DNA of 64,000 bases from DATFYM01 sp035315065. Its GTDB lineage: Bacteria; Acidobacteriota; Terriglobia; UBA7540. The stretch lies in contig DATFYM010000241.1 of NCBI GenBank assembly GCA_035315065.1, positions 5,284 to 69,283 on the forward strand. Reading direction: 5' to 3'. The notes beneath the pieces are model-generated. The model was given only the letters and a program-made list of their open reading frames with translations. It searched no databases and was not told the DNA's origin. Shown in pieces: positions 56,446 through 64,000 of this stretch (positions are counted from its first letter, which is position 1; every line of letters starts with the position of its first letter). The position numbers and the translations under genes were made by a program.

Positions 56446-57531
56446 CTACTTATGACGTTCAGTATAAACACCCTTTCTCTCGTCTTCAGCGCCCGTCTCC
56501 CGGACTGCCGGCCGGGCCGCAGGAACGGCGTTTGCCCCGGGCTGGCCCGAAGCCTGGGGGAGCGTTCTGAAGGTTGCTAGCCTACCCAATGGCGTATTGG
56601 ACTTCAGCCATCGTTTCAGACTGAAGAAAACCGGGTAGACTGGGTGCATCAGGCGGACGAGCGGGCCCGGCCTCCGTTCCTCGCCCGATGTGCTCGGCGG
56701 ATAACCGAATTCCTGGAGGCAGCCGCCGATCAGCGCCTCGAGGTCGGCCACTTGCACGCGAGTTAACGCGGATTTCCACCGATTTACGGGATTGAAGTAG
56801 GGCCCCTTGGATTCATCTTTGAACGACGAGTTGGGGTCGGCGACGCGGCCCAGACCCGCGTTTTGGATACGCTCATAGTCGAGATCATGGCCGATAAACT
56901 CACTCAGTCGCGCCAGGGTCCGGTGCGGATCGCCAATCAGATCCTCGTAGTGCACTTCCAGATAAGCGGGCTTTATCCTCTCCCCGTCCGCTCTTCCCTT
57001 GCGGACCGTCCACTCCCAATAGAGAGCCGTCGCCAGTTCACTTCGCTTCTTATCCCAAGGCAAAGGCCGAAGCCCACCCATCTTGGTCAAGGAAACCGCA
57101 ATATCCCTGCCATCGCGTATGATGTGAACGAACAAAGCGTCTGGCAGTTCTCTCTTGATCTGAGGCATAAAGAGGACATTGTCAGGGTTATAGGCCGCCC
57201 AGCGATCGACGCCCTGGCGGCGAGCGACTTCATCCATCACCAGGCGGATGAAGTCCGAGCCGGTGCGGCACTCGGAAAGCACCCTTTCGCGGATCATCTC
57301 GGCTTCCAGCCCGGACCGCGGGAACGCACCGCTCTGCATCCAGAGATCCAGCAACCGCCGGCGATTCTTCAACACTCGAGGGTCTCCGGCGAGCGGGATG
57401 AGCGTGTCATGCACAACCCAGGAGGCGCGAAAGATGGCAAAGCCGCCTGACGAGAGGAGGGTGTCGTAGAGGAGATTGGTCCCCGAGCGGTGGCAGCCGA
57501 CGACGAACACCGGCGATTTCTTTCGTTCCAT
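56446..57531 (-). CDS. PAPS-dependent sulfotransferase
   Basis: Transfers sulfate from PAPS to an acceptor, 361 residues, cytoplasmic. The 5'-phosphosulfate loop is FVVGCHRSGTNLLYDTLLS at the N-terminus. The 3'-phosphate motif is ALFVHIIRDGRDIAVSLTKM around residue 140. YLEVHYEDLIGDPHRTLARL follows. ATG 57531 is chosen (AAAAGG upstream); an upstream ATG at 57573 adds residues unlike the family and lies in a repeat. With the PAP phosphatase and sulfate-activation genes downstream it suggests that the cluster makes a sulfated glycan. Confidence 0.9.
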   Translation of the reverse strand: MERKKSPVFVVGCHRSGTNLLYDTLLSSGGFAIFRASWVVHDTLIPLAGDPRVLKNRRRLLDLWMQSGAFPRSGLEAEMIRERVLSECRTGSDFIRLVMDEVARRQGVDRWAAYNPDNVLFMPQIKRELPDALFVHIIRDGRDIAVSLTKMGGLRPLPWDKKRSELATALYWEWTVRKGRADGERIKPAYLEVHYEDLIGDPHRTLARLSEFIGHDLDYERIQNAGLGRVADPNSSFKDESKGPYFNPVNRWKSALTRVQVADLEALIGGCLQEFGYPPSTSGEERRPGPLVRLMHPVYPVFFSLKRWLKSNTPLGRLATFRTLPQASGQPGANAVPAARPAVRETGAEDERKGVYTERHK

Positions 57532-57570
57532 ATGAGGCCTTTTCACGGCGAGCTCTGGAGCACCATAACA

Positions 57571-57690
57571 CATTTATTTTCATCAACATCGTGGGATTAC
57601 AAGAGTAAGTGCCTTTGTTTTCATTAACATCGTGGGACTTTCCTACATCCCATTTTCCATAGCCTTTATTTTCATCAACATCGTGGGATC
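57571..57690. repeat. Three spaced copies of TCCCACGATGTTGATGAAAA-type motif
   Basis: On the minus strand three copies of a roughly 26-nt motif ending AAATAAAGG are spaced 41 and 51 bp apart, directly upstream of the sulfotransferase. Same family as 13317-13440, where the copies also precede a minus-strand gene. Confidence 0.8.
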
Positions 57691-57789
57691 TTCCTTCATA
57701 TTTGAGGATACGTCGTCGCCTTTCTCGCGGCAAGATACCCGATTTTACGGAGGTGTGAAAAAAATGCCCTAGCCCCGAAGGGGCGAGTT

Positions 57790-57862
57790 GATTTTGGATT
57801 TTGGATTGGAGAGCTCGCTGTGGTCGCGCTTCTTTTCAATCCAAAATCGAAATCCAAAATAG
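57790..57862. repeat. TTTTGGA heptamer inverted arrays
   Basis: GATTTTGGATTTTGGATTG on the left and CAATCCAAAATCGAAATCC on the right with a 35-bp loop. The loop (GCTGTGGTCGCGCTTCTTTT) is closely shared with the copy at 59013. Confidence 0.9.
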
Positions 57863-57982
57863 ACGCCTCACACCACGATTTTCATCGTCCTGTATAACTA
57901 TATCATAGCTAATGCCTGTGTCAACATAATCTTTTATCGCGGCACCCAATCTTCCCCCAAGGACTTTCCCAAGGGGCGGGAA

Positions 57983-58124
57983 GGTGTGAAATAATTGCGA
58001 AGGAGCTTCCAACACAGAGACACCGAGGCACAGAGAAAAATGACAGACGTCTGGAAATAAATGACATCTCATGTAATCCTCTCACTCTTTCTCTGTGTCT
58101 CTGCGCCTCTGTGTTCTTCCACAG
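57983..58124. repeat. CACAGAG palindromic element, copy 7
   Basis: Outer ends GTGTGAAATAATTGCGAAGG and TTCTTCCACAG; loop ATGACATCTCATGTAATCC. Nearly identical in the loop to copies 5 and 6. Confidence 0.92.
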
Positions 58125-58149
58125 CTCCCGGCGCTACGGGGTAGCGCAT

Positions 58150-58190
58150 AGCCCCATTCCCTAGTCCCCAGTCCCTAGCCCCTGAAGGAA
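58150..58190. repeat. GGGACTA heptamer array (single arm)
   Basis: Read on the minus strand, GGGGCTAGGGACTGGGGACT units end the PAP phosphatase gene and provide its TAG. No reverse-complement arm is visible. Confidence 0.8.
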
Positions 58191-58961
58191 GGCGCAGAGC
58201 GGCCCGATCAGATGCGGGCCGCCTGCCACCAGTCCGGGTAGAAGGGCTGACCGATGGTTGAAGGTCAGCGGGGAATTCGCCAGGCTTCGCACGCCGCCGC
58301 CGGCGGCTGTCACCAAAGCTACGCCGGCGGCGACATCCCACTCGTGCTTGGGAGTCAAGGTCCAGGTGGCATCGGCCTTTCCCGCTGCCACCAGGGCCAG
58401 CTTGTACGCCACCGAGCCCATGGGCTGAACCACCAGGGAGCCCCCCTGGAAGCGGTCCCACTCGCCGCGCTTCACTTCACTGCGGCTGGCCAGCACGCGG
58501 GCTCCCTCGAGGCTGGTTCTCTGACTAGGACGGGCGGGCTGGCCGTTGCAGGTAACGCCCTGCCCGCGGCCTCCCAGGATGATCTCGCCGGTGGCGGGAT
58601 TGGAAATGCCGCCCGCCACCGCTTCGCCTTTTTCCACCAGCGCCACGGAGACGCACCACTCGGGGATTCCTGCCACGAACTCGCGCGTCCCGTCCAGCGG
58701 ATCCACGACCCACACCCTGTCTCTACCAAGCCGGCCCAAGTCGTCCTCGCTCTCCTCAGAGAGCCAACCCTCTCCGTCCCTCAGTAGGACCTCTCGCAAC
58801 ACCCGATTGGCGGCTCGGTCCGCCTCGGTGACCGGATCGTCGCCGGACTTGAAGTCGGCCTTCACCTTGCCGGGAACGAAAGGGGACAGAGCGCTCGCAG
58901 CCACCTCGAGCGCTTCTCGAATCCGGTTCACAATCTCAACCACCGACCCGTCACCCACCAT
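58161..58961 (-). CDS. cysQ: 3'(2'),5'-bisphosphate nucleotidase / inositol monophosphatase-like
   Basis: Mg2+-dependent phosphatase that most likely removes the 3'-phosphate of PAP left by sulfotransfer, 266 residues. Metal-site motifs: GDDPVTEADRAANR, the glutamates in LSEESEDD, and WVVDPLDGTREFVAGIP, followed by the C-terminal EWDVAAGVALVTAAGG. ATG 58961 (GGAGG nine bases upstream) is preferred to the ATG at 59012, which lies in a TTTTGGA heptamer array. The end (QGLGTGD) is repeat-encoded. An inositol-phosphate substrate cannot be excluded, but the sulfation neighbours favour PAP. Confidence 0.85.
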   Translation of the reverse strand: MVGDGSVVEIVNRIREALEVAASALSPFVPGKVKADFKSGDDPVTEADRAANRVLREVLLRDGEGWLSEESEDDLGRLGRDRVWVVDPLDGTREFVAGIPEWCVSVALVEKGEAVAGGISNPATGEIILGGRGQGVTCNGQPARPSQRTSLEGARVLASRSEVKRGEWDRFQGGSLVVQPMGSVAYKLALVAAGKADATWTLTPKHEWDVAAGVALVTAAGGGVRSLANSPLTFNHRSALLPGLVAGGPHLIGPLCAFLQGLGTGD

Positions 58962-59012
58962 CTGATGAATCCTCCCACATAACGACGTAAGCGGCGACGC
59001 ATCCGAGTTCAT

Positions 59013-59103
59013 TTTGGATTTTGGATTTTGGATTTTGGATTGAAGAACCCGCTGTGGCCGCCCTTCTCTTCAATCCAAAATCGAAAATCCAAAATCCAAA
59101 ATA
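59013..59103. repeat. TTTTGGA heptamer inverted arrays, second copy
   Basis: Four TTTTGGA units on the left, AAAATCCAAAATCCAAAATA on the right, and a loop (CGCTGTGGCCGCCCTTCTCT) similar to that at 57790. Confidence 0.9.
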
Positions 59104-59165
59104 GTCACCTCACGCCGCGACTTTGGTCGCCCTGAATAATTTGCCAGCCAGCTCCGTTAAAGGGG

Positions 59166-59405
59166 CTAATCGTCCTTCCGACCTCGCAAGAATTCCAGGA
59201 TCGACGGAAAGGAGACGAGCTGTTCCAGTTGTTCCGGCTCGAACTGCAGACCAAACTCCTCTTCGATCACGGTCATCAAAGTGATGGTCGCCACCGAATC
59301 CCACTCTTTCACCGAAGTCAGACTGGCAGCCGGAATCTGGCTCCGGGGCAGCTCCGGGAACACCGCGGTGAAACATTTGGCCAAGCGAGCCTGTACATCA
59401 TCCAT
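59166..59405 (-). CDS. Acyl carrier protein
   Basis: A 79-residue carrier protein. TSVKEWDSVATITLMTVIEE holds the phosphopantetheine attachment serine (S37 in DSV), with the usual acidic helix II and a C-terminal QLVSFPSILEFLRG. It starts inside the last codons of the FkbH-like gene (8-bp overlap), which implies coupling. FkbH-like proteins load a three-carbon or similar acyl group onto such carriers, so the two likely work together. Confidence 0.88.
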   Translation of the reverse strand: MDDVQARLAKCFTAVFPELPRSQIPAASLTSVKEWDSVATITLMTVIEEEFGLQFEPEQLEQLVSFPSILEFLRGRKDD

Positions 59406-61140
59406 GGGCAGAGTCCTCGATCGTCTGGAAAAGTGGCGGACATTTCTCAAAGAATGTCTTCTTTGAGATACACAACCCCGGTTGGGGCGGCCCGCCGACG
59501 AATTGCACGAAAAAGTCCTGGAGGGGCCCGTTCCTGGGAGTGGCCACGAAGTCGAAAGCGAGCTCTTCCGCGTCGAACCTTTCAAACAACTGCGCCAGGC
59601 AATGGTGTTCGATCCGGCGTGAAAAGGCCCGGCAGCTCATGACCCAGACATCCACCCACAGTACCCGTCCATCCCGGCGACCGCTCAGCACGGCGATCTT
59701 CCCCAGTGGACCATACTTGTCCTGGTAGGCGGCCAGAAGCAGGAAAGCATCCGGCTTTGCCAAATGGGCACGCCAAGCCGCCTCGGTATAGCCCTTCCCG
59801 TTCAAATTGAACTGGTTGGTCTTGTTGACGAGTTCCAGAGCTCGGGGGTCCGGCGGGTCTTTGGCGAAGGCCAGCGTCAGCTCTCCGTTTGCTTGTTCCA
59901 GGAACCGGTCGGAGGAGCGGGCATCCGCGGGAGCACCTTCGGCGACGGCATGAGCGCTGCGGATGCTTTCCAGGCGGATCGCGTCTTCCTGTGAAACTGA
60001 GTCTTTTCCGAAAAGATCGCGGAGCCGCTCCAGGAGTTCGTAGGCCGCTTGGTCGTCGTTCTTGGGAAAGAGAAGACACTCCACGTCGGGGTGAGCCGCC
60101 TTGACTTCGGCCAGGTCCATGGGGCTGTCATCCACAAAGACCACACTGTCGGCGCCCACATTCCACGCCGAGAGGATTCGAGCCACGGACTCCGACTTGG
60201 GGCCCCAGTGGGCCTCTACCGGGAACACGCGCGACAGGGGCAGGATGGGGTTCGCCGTGCGGAAAGCCTCCTCGACCAAGCCGGGATCGTTCTTACTGGC
60301 GATGGCGATGAGCACCCCCTCTTCCGCGAGCGCACGCAGCAATTGCTGGTAAAGGCCGTGTTTCTGGCTTCGGTGATCCAGGTCCCAGGAAACTCGGTCG
60401 ACGCCTACTTCCCCGAGTATGCCGCTCCACAGCGTGTCGTCCAGATCGGTGATCAGGCCTTTCTTGGGCGTGGGATTGCGGATCAAACGGGCCAGCATCC
60501 AGGCGACTGCGTCCGCATGAGAGACGGTATAAGGAAAGCCCGCCAGCAACTCCGACTTCACGTCGAACCTGTCGCCCGGCGGCGAAAGAAGCGACAAACG
60601 CTGCGAATTGACCATCTTCAAGCCGAGGTGAGGGGCGACCGAGATTTCCAGGCTGGCAATGCTCTCCCGGAGCGCCAAATCGAACGCGCTGGCCCGCCAA
60701 CCCGGCATGAAAGAGAGAGGAGGCAAGGGCAACGTAGGTGTAGAAAACGCCAGGGGAATACCTTGCGAGATCCTTTCCAGCAAGCCACGGAAGCGGGCGG
60801 CCTGCGCCCGCACGTTCTCCACAATGTCGCCAAGGTCGCCGGGGCCCCACCCCCCGAGCCGCCGGATACCCAGTCGGGGATCGAGATCGGACCACTCCAT
60901 CACCACGGCTCCCGCATCCACAGTCGCCGTCTCCAGGCGCTCCAGATTGCCCGCCAAGTCGCCATAGAGGCCCGTCTGGACATCAACCTGTCGGTCGGGA
61001 AACAGCAAGCGCAGGTTGGCCGCCAAAAAAGTCTGGAGATGGAGCGGGCTGAACCCGCACACCAGAGCCACCGCCAAAGGAGTTGCTCCGGGAGCAGGCT
61101 CCCGCCGCGCAATCTGAAGGGCATCGATCAGTTTCATCAT
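59398..61140 (-). CDS. FkbH-like HAD-IIIC family protein
   Basis: A 580-residue cytoplasmic protein. An N-terminal SGNH-like part (GFSPLHLQTFLAANLRLLFP, VVMEWSDLDPRLG) is followed by the HAD core with catalytic aspartates in LITDLDDTLWSGILGEVG (from residue 229) and VVFVDDSPMDLAEVKAAHPD. A GNAT-like C-terminal part (KYGPLGKIAVLSGRRDGRVL, WVMSCRAFSRRIEHHCLAQL) completes the FkbH layout. FkbH enzymes attach glyceryl-type units from 1,3-bisphosphoglycerate to an acyl carrier protein; the carrier gene overlaps its 3' end. It probably supplies an acyl decoration for the glycan (inference). Confidence 0.88.
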   Translation of the reverse strand: MMKLIDALQIARREPAPGATPLAVALVCGFSPLHLQTFLAANLRLLFPDRQVDVQTGLYGDLAGNLERLETATVDAGAVVMEWSDLDPRLGIRRLGGWGPGDLGDIVENVRAQAARFRGLLERISQGIPLAFSTPTLPLPPLSFMPGWRASAFDLALRESIASLEISVAPHLGLKMVNSQRLSLLSPPGDRFDVKSELLAGFPYTVSHADAVAWMLARLIRNPTPKKGLITDLDDTLWSGILGEVGVDRVSWDLDHRSQKHGLYQQLLRALAEEGVLIAIASKNDPGLVEEAFRTANPILPLSRVFPVEAHWGPKSESVARILSAWNVGADSVVFVDDSPMDLAEVKAAHPDVECLLFPKNDDQAAYELLERLRDLFGKDSVSQEDAIRLESIRSAHAVAEGAPADARSSDRFLEQANGELTLAFAKDPPDPRALELVNKTNQFNLNGKGYTEAAWRAHLAKPDAFLLLAAYQDKYGPLGKIAVLSGRRDGRVLWVDVWVMSCRAFSRRIEHHCLAQLFERFDAEELAFDFVATPRNGPLQDFFVQFVGGPPQPGLCISKKTFFEKCPPLFQTIEDSAHG

Positions 61141-61150
61141 TCACAAGACC

Positions 61151-61291
61151 AGGGAATAGGGAACAGGGAACAGCGAAAAACCCGCAATTCTAGTGTCCTG
61201 TAACACCCGATTCTTGACGCCCCCGCAATCGGCAATCTCTATTCCCTATTCCCTGTTCCCTATTCCCTATTCCCTGTTCCCTGTTCCCTAC
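61151..61291. repeat. TTCCCTG heptamer inverted arrays
   Basis: Left arm AGGGAATAGGGAACAGGGAA, right arm (61236-61291) of eight CCCTATT and CCCTGTT units. Same heptamer as the array that encodes the subunit linker at 12314-12400. Confidence 0.9.
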
Positions 61292-61304
61292 ATCGTACCA
61301 CTCC

Positions 61305-62426
61305 TCAGCCCAAGCCGAGGCGGCCGGCCCCGTCGCCACGGGTGATGTGAACGCGGTTCTCGCCGTTCGGCTGCGCTAGAACCGCCTGGGTCAAGGTCTT
61401 CGACGTGGCCAGCAGGAAATTAGAGGGTCCGGGGAGGAAGCCCGCCAACCGGAAGTTCCGAATCCACAATCCGTGGCATTGGTTGCTCACCACCAGGTCC
61501 ACCCCCCGCCGCCCCAACTCGCTGTCGGTGAGCACGGCGGTGGCTCGCATCTCCTCCGGGGCCGCGGCACAGTCCAGAATCGAACCCACTCGCAGCCGCC
61601 CAAAGTGCGGACGAAGGTGGGCGTGGTCGGCGGCCCGCGTGTCGAAGCACACGGTCCATCCCACCGGATGGCCGCCTCGCTCGACCAGAAAGATGTTAAG
61701 GCGCGGGTCGCTCTGGGGATAAAGTTCGTCGAGCATCCGGCGATCGCGCTGGACGGCAAAGGAGCAGTGACGGCGGACCCTCTCCCAGATGTCGTCCGCC
61801 CAATCGCCCCAGCCTTTCACCCGCCTGATAGAAACACCGGAAGCACCGGGGGAGCGGCGTCGCCAGTGCAAGAGCCGAAACCCGAGCAGACCAATTCCCG
61901 TGAAGGCAGCGGCGCGGGCTACCATGCTGCGGACGGGCGATGAATTCAGGACGCGCAACTCCCGCAGCACTGCGCCGGCGCGGTGGACACGGAAGAGGAA
62001 GGGCACCTCCCGGACCGACCACCCTCCGGCTTTCAGCAATCGCGGCAGCGGCCTTGACTCCGAGCCCATTCCCTCGATGAACGCCAGTTTGCCGCCCTGC
62101 TCGAAGAACTTCACCATCTGCGCGGCCACCATCGCATACTTACGGTTGACGATGCCCTCCGAGAGTGGAGACTGGTAGTTGAAGACTCGAACCGGGCGAT
62201 CTCCCAACCACCCGGGCTGATCCATCTCGATGACGCCGCCCCGAACCTGATTGCCGTCCCAAGCGACGTACTGGGTCCAATGGATTCGGGCGTCCGGATG
62301 GGGAGCAGCACCGCGACTCTCCGGCAGCAGGAAATCGGTTGGGGCGGCCGCTTCGCGCAGGCGTTGGTTGAAGGCGCGCGCCGCGTCCAGATGGGACTCG
62401 GTGAGCGGAACGAATTCGAGCGGCAT
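61305..62426 (-). CDS. GNAT-fold acyltransferase-like protein
   Basis: A 373-residue cytoplasmic protein with two GNAT-like halves. The first has FVPLTESHLDAARAFNQRLR, WTQYVAWDGNQVRGGVIEMD and MVAAQMVKFFEQGGKLAFIE. The second has RLNIFLVERGGHPVGWTVCF and LRVGSILDCAAAPEEMRATA, ending in FRLAGFLPGPSNFLLATSK. Such double-GNAT proteins are known in polysaccharide clusters, where they probably transfer an acyl group to a sugar. It lies 15 bp after the deacetylase gene and upstream of the acyl-carrier pair, which fits a decoration step. Confidence 0.75.
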   Translation of the reverse strand: MPLEFVPLTESHLDAARAFNQRLREAAAPTDFLLPESRGAAPHPDARIHWTQYVAWDGNQVRGGVIEMDQPGWLGDRPVRVFNYQSPLSEGIVNRKYAMVAAQMVKFFEQGGKLAFIEGMGSESRPLPRLLKAGGWSVREVPFLFRVHRAGAVLRELRVLNSSPVRSMVARAAAFTGIGLLGFRLLHWRRRSPGASGVSIRRVKGWGDWADDIWERVRRHCSFAVQRDRRMLDELYPQSDPRLNIFLVERGGHPVGWTVCFDTRAADHAHLRPHFGRLRVGSILDCAAAPEEMRATAVLTDSELGRRGVDLVVSNQCHGLWIRNFRLAGFLPGPSNFLLATSKTLTQAVLAQPNGENRVHITRGDGAGRLGLG

Positions 62427-62441
62427 AGCCCTTGGTCCTCT

Positions 62442-63380
62442 TCACGAAGTTCCGCGCAAGAACTTTTCCCGGAGCCAACGGCTTTCCAGTTGGTTTCTTT
62501 CCTTCTCACGCAAGACCTTTGGATTCCGCTCCCGCACCAGGAAATCGAGAATGGTGGTGGCCGGCACGAACCAGCCGCTCGCGCGCGCCAAACGCTCCAT
62601 CAAGCGGCGAAACTCCGGATGGAGGCGGCCGCCCTCAACAAAGCCATGGCCAAAGTGCGTATACATAATCGAGGCGCCGCCTTGTTCTTCCAGGCGATCC
62701 TGGTTGCGATCGCCCAAGGCTCGCATGAAGGCCTGGCCTTGCGCGCCCTCGGAGGCGCTGAACCAGGCGCGGACGTAGGGCCGCTCGGGGTCCGCGTAGG
62801 GCATCCAAGGGCAACTCCGCAGGGTGTTGATGTCGCGGTATACGAAGTTGCGGCAGTAGCGGATCCTTTCGCGGCAGATGTCGCCCCAGAAAGCGGGATG
62901 CCCCTCGATGTGACCGAAAAACTTCCCCTCGTTGCGGCCGAACGTGAGGAGATTGTAAAGGGAGCGGTGTCGCCCGCTCAGTCGCGAGGCTCCCCAGTAT
63001 AGGGCTTCCTCGTTGTAATGGTTGGCCATGGCCGCGGGAGAGCTCCCGAAGTATTGCTCAAACAGATCGAGAGCCTCGATGGTCTCGACCCGCGTACTGG
63101 AGTGGGGGGCGGCATGGTGGAAAGCGATCTCGAATCCCCTCGACTGTAGGGATTGGAGAAGACCACGATAGGCCGAGTTGGCACAAGTCTCTCCGCCGGA
63201 ATTGGGTCTCCGCCGCACGTCCAACGGCCAGACCGCGATGGTGGTTCGGAAACCGAGGTCGCCCAAAAAAGAGTAGACCAGTTCCGTGGTCTCGCGTGTC
63301 TGGCCATCGGGATCATCAAAAACGGTGAAAGCGAAGCGGCGTCCTTCCGGCCACTTGATTTGTGGTTGCTCCGGAGCGAT
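62442..63380 (-). CDS. Polysaccharide deacetylase-like protein, apparent ATC start
   Basis: Carbohydrate-esterase-4-like (NodB) fold, about 312 residues. The metal-binding acidic motif RFAFTVFDDPDGQTR lies at residues 15-29. The His segment (FEIAFHHAAPHSSTR) follows after about 55 residues, and FGHIEGHPAFWGDICRERIR and IMYTHFGHGF lie later. The catalytic motif sits upstream of the first ordinary start codon (TTG at 63266). The open frame reaches back to the APS kinase stop without any ATG, GTG or TTG. GGGAGG at 63386-63391 is five bases from an ATC codon (63380) that would begin APEQPQIKWPEGRRFAF, where homologues normally start. I therefore place the start at ATC. Confidence 0.78.
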   Translation of the reverse strand: MAPEQPQIKWPEGRRFAFTVFDDPDGQTRETTELVYSFLGDLGFRTTIAVWPLDVRRRPNSGGETCANSAYRGLLQSLQSRGFEIAFHHAAPHSSTRVETIEALDLFEQYFGSSPAAMANHYNEEALYWGASRLSGRHRSLYNLLTFGRNEGKFFGHIEGHPAFWGDICRERIRYCRNFVYRDINTLRSCPWMPYADPERPYVRAWFSASEGAQGQAFMRALGDRNQDRLEEQGGASIMYTHFGHGFVEGGRLHPEFRRLMERLARASGWFVPATTILDFLVRERNPKVLREKERNQLESRWLREKFLRGTS

Positions 63381-63395
63381 GGCTACCTCCCGTCC

Positions 63396-64000
63396 TCAGT
63401 CGTCGTTCATGGCAACCGAGGGCGAGTCGGTCGAGCCGTTGGAGCCGATGAAACCCTGCCGCTCGAGGTGGAGGAAGATCTCCTGGGCTGCTTCCTCCGG
63501 ACTGAGTTCGCTGGTATCGATCACGACTTCGGCGTCTGTGGGGGATTCGTAGGGATCAGAGATGCCGGTGAACTCCTTCACCAGACCCGCCCGCGCCTTG
63601 GCGTACAGGCCCTTGCGATCCCGCGCCTCGCAGGTCTCGAGCGAGGTTGAGAGGTGGACCAGAATGAAGCCGCCGAGCGGCTGAATCATGGCTCTCACTT
63701 CCTTGCGGATGGAATCGTAGGGAGCGATGGGCGCGCAAATGGCGATTCCCCCGTTCTTGGTGATCTCCGAGGCCACAAAACCGATGCGCCGGATATTGAT
63801 GTCGCGGTGTTCCTTGGAGAACCCCAACTCGGAAGAGAGGTGTTTGCGCACGATATCGCCGTCCAGCAAGGTCACCGGCCGCCCGCCCATCTCCAGGAAC
63901 TTGGTCCGCAGCACGTTGGCGATGGTCGATTTTCCGGAACCCGAGAGTCCGGTAAAAAACACCGTAAATCCTTGGCGGTGCCGCGGCGGGTAGCTGCGCT
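63396..64000 (-). CDS. cysC: APS kinase domain, probably of a bifunctional sulfate adenylyltransferase/APS kinase (5' end outside window)
   Basis: Phosphorylates adenylylsulfate to PAPS, the sulfate donor for the sulfotransferase in this cluster. The P-loop GLSGSGKST is followed by VTLLDGDIVRKHLSSELGFS, INIRRIGFVASEITKNGGIA and KGLYAKARAGLVKEFTGISD, all typical of CysC. The frame continues to the window edge with RSYPPRHRQGFTVFF before the P-loop; that sequence is characteristic of the C-terminal kinase of fused Sat-CysC enzymes, so the sulfurylase domain probably lies beyond base 64000. It precedes the deacetylase gene by 15 bp. Confidence 0.92.
   Translation of the reverse strand, partial: RSYPPRHRQGFTVFFTGLSGSGKSTIANVLRTKFLEMGGRPVTLLDGDIVRKHLSSELGFSKEHRDINIRRIGFVASEITKNGGIAICAPIAPYDSIRKEVRAMIQPLGGFILVHLSTSLETCEARDRKGLYAKARAGLVKEFTGISDPYESPTDAEVVIDTSELSPEEAAQEIFLHLERQGFIGSNGSTDSPSVAMNDD

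Noticed and set aside
57571..57690. CRISPR-like spaced repeats
   Set aside because: Only three copies, with unequal spacing (41 and 51 bp), imperfect repeats and no cas genes.

Overview
The window looks like a chromosomal segment of a soil-type Acidobacteriota genome. The basis is indirect: high GC, acidobacterial-style exported proteins (an S53 protease with Ig-like repeats, a TIGR03790-type protein, large Gly/Ser/Thr-rich exported proteins) and very abundant palindromic intergenic repeats. No rRNA or tRNA gene is visible, so the phylum assignment is an inference.

Layout. 1-9.0 kb holds housekeeping genes: the 3' part of aspS, a DUF4288 gene, two small exported proteins, rnr (RNase R), folD, coaE and a two-domain flavodoxin-like oxidoreductase. 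9.2-11.6 kb carries a Gfo/Idh/MocA oxidoreductase and a DegT-type aminotransferase, probably for an amino- or keto-sugar. 11.7-16.8 kb is a 2-oxoacid:ferredoxin oxidoreductase operon (ferredoxin, alpha, and a fused beta-gamma subunit) preceded by a CoA-transferase. 16.9-28.7 kb contains a sensor-like protein, a DUF420 membrane protein, a HEAT-like protein, a 1264-residue sedolisin, Bcp, a VapBC-like toxin-antitoxin pair, a PCYC-motif protein, gatB and a TIGR03790 protein. 28.7-30.3 kb has no convincing gene. 30.3-47.2 kb is an accessory island of giant exported proteins: a tail-fibre-like protein, a second large exported protein, and three paralogues of a roughly 830-residue exported protein, two of them in an obvious 3.1-kb tandem duplication. 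47.3-64 kb is a polysaccharide cluster: GT2, flippase, GT39-like transferase, beta-helix protein, O-antigen ligase, YdcF-like protein, sulfotransferase, PAP phosphatase, acyl carrier protein, FkbH-like HAD protein, GNAT-like protein, polysaccharide deacetylase and the APS-kinase end of a sulfate-activation enzyme. The genes for making PAPS, using it and removing PAP sit together, which suggests a sulfated surface glycan.

The most unusual feature is the repeat landscape. Almost every gap carries a palindromic element. Many are heptanucleotide arrays whose left arm is answered by the reverse complement on the right; at least ten different heptamers occur. These arrays also enter genes. They supply the last codons and stop of aspS, folD, the HEAT-like gene, the CoA-transferase, gatB and the PAP phosphatase. 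One encodes the linker fusing two subunits of the 2-oxoacid oxidoreductase, one sits inside rnr, and one forms the N-terminus of a giant exported protein. A separate element of about 150 bp with CACAGAG arms and a conserved loop occurs seven times in both orientations. Other points of interest are a shared 50-nt motif in two divergent polysaccharide promoters and a deacetylase gene that appears to begin at ATC.
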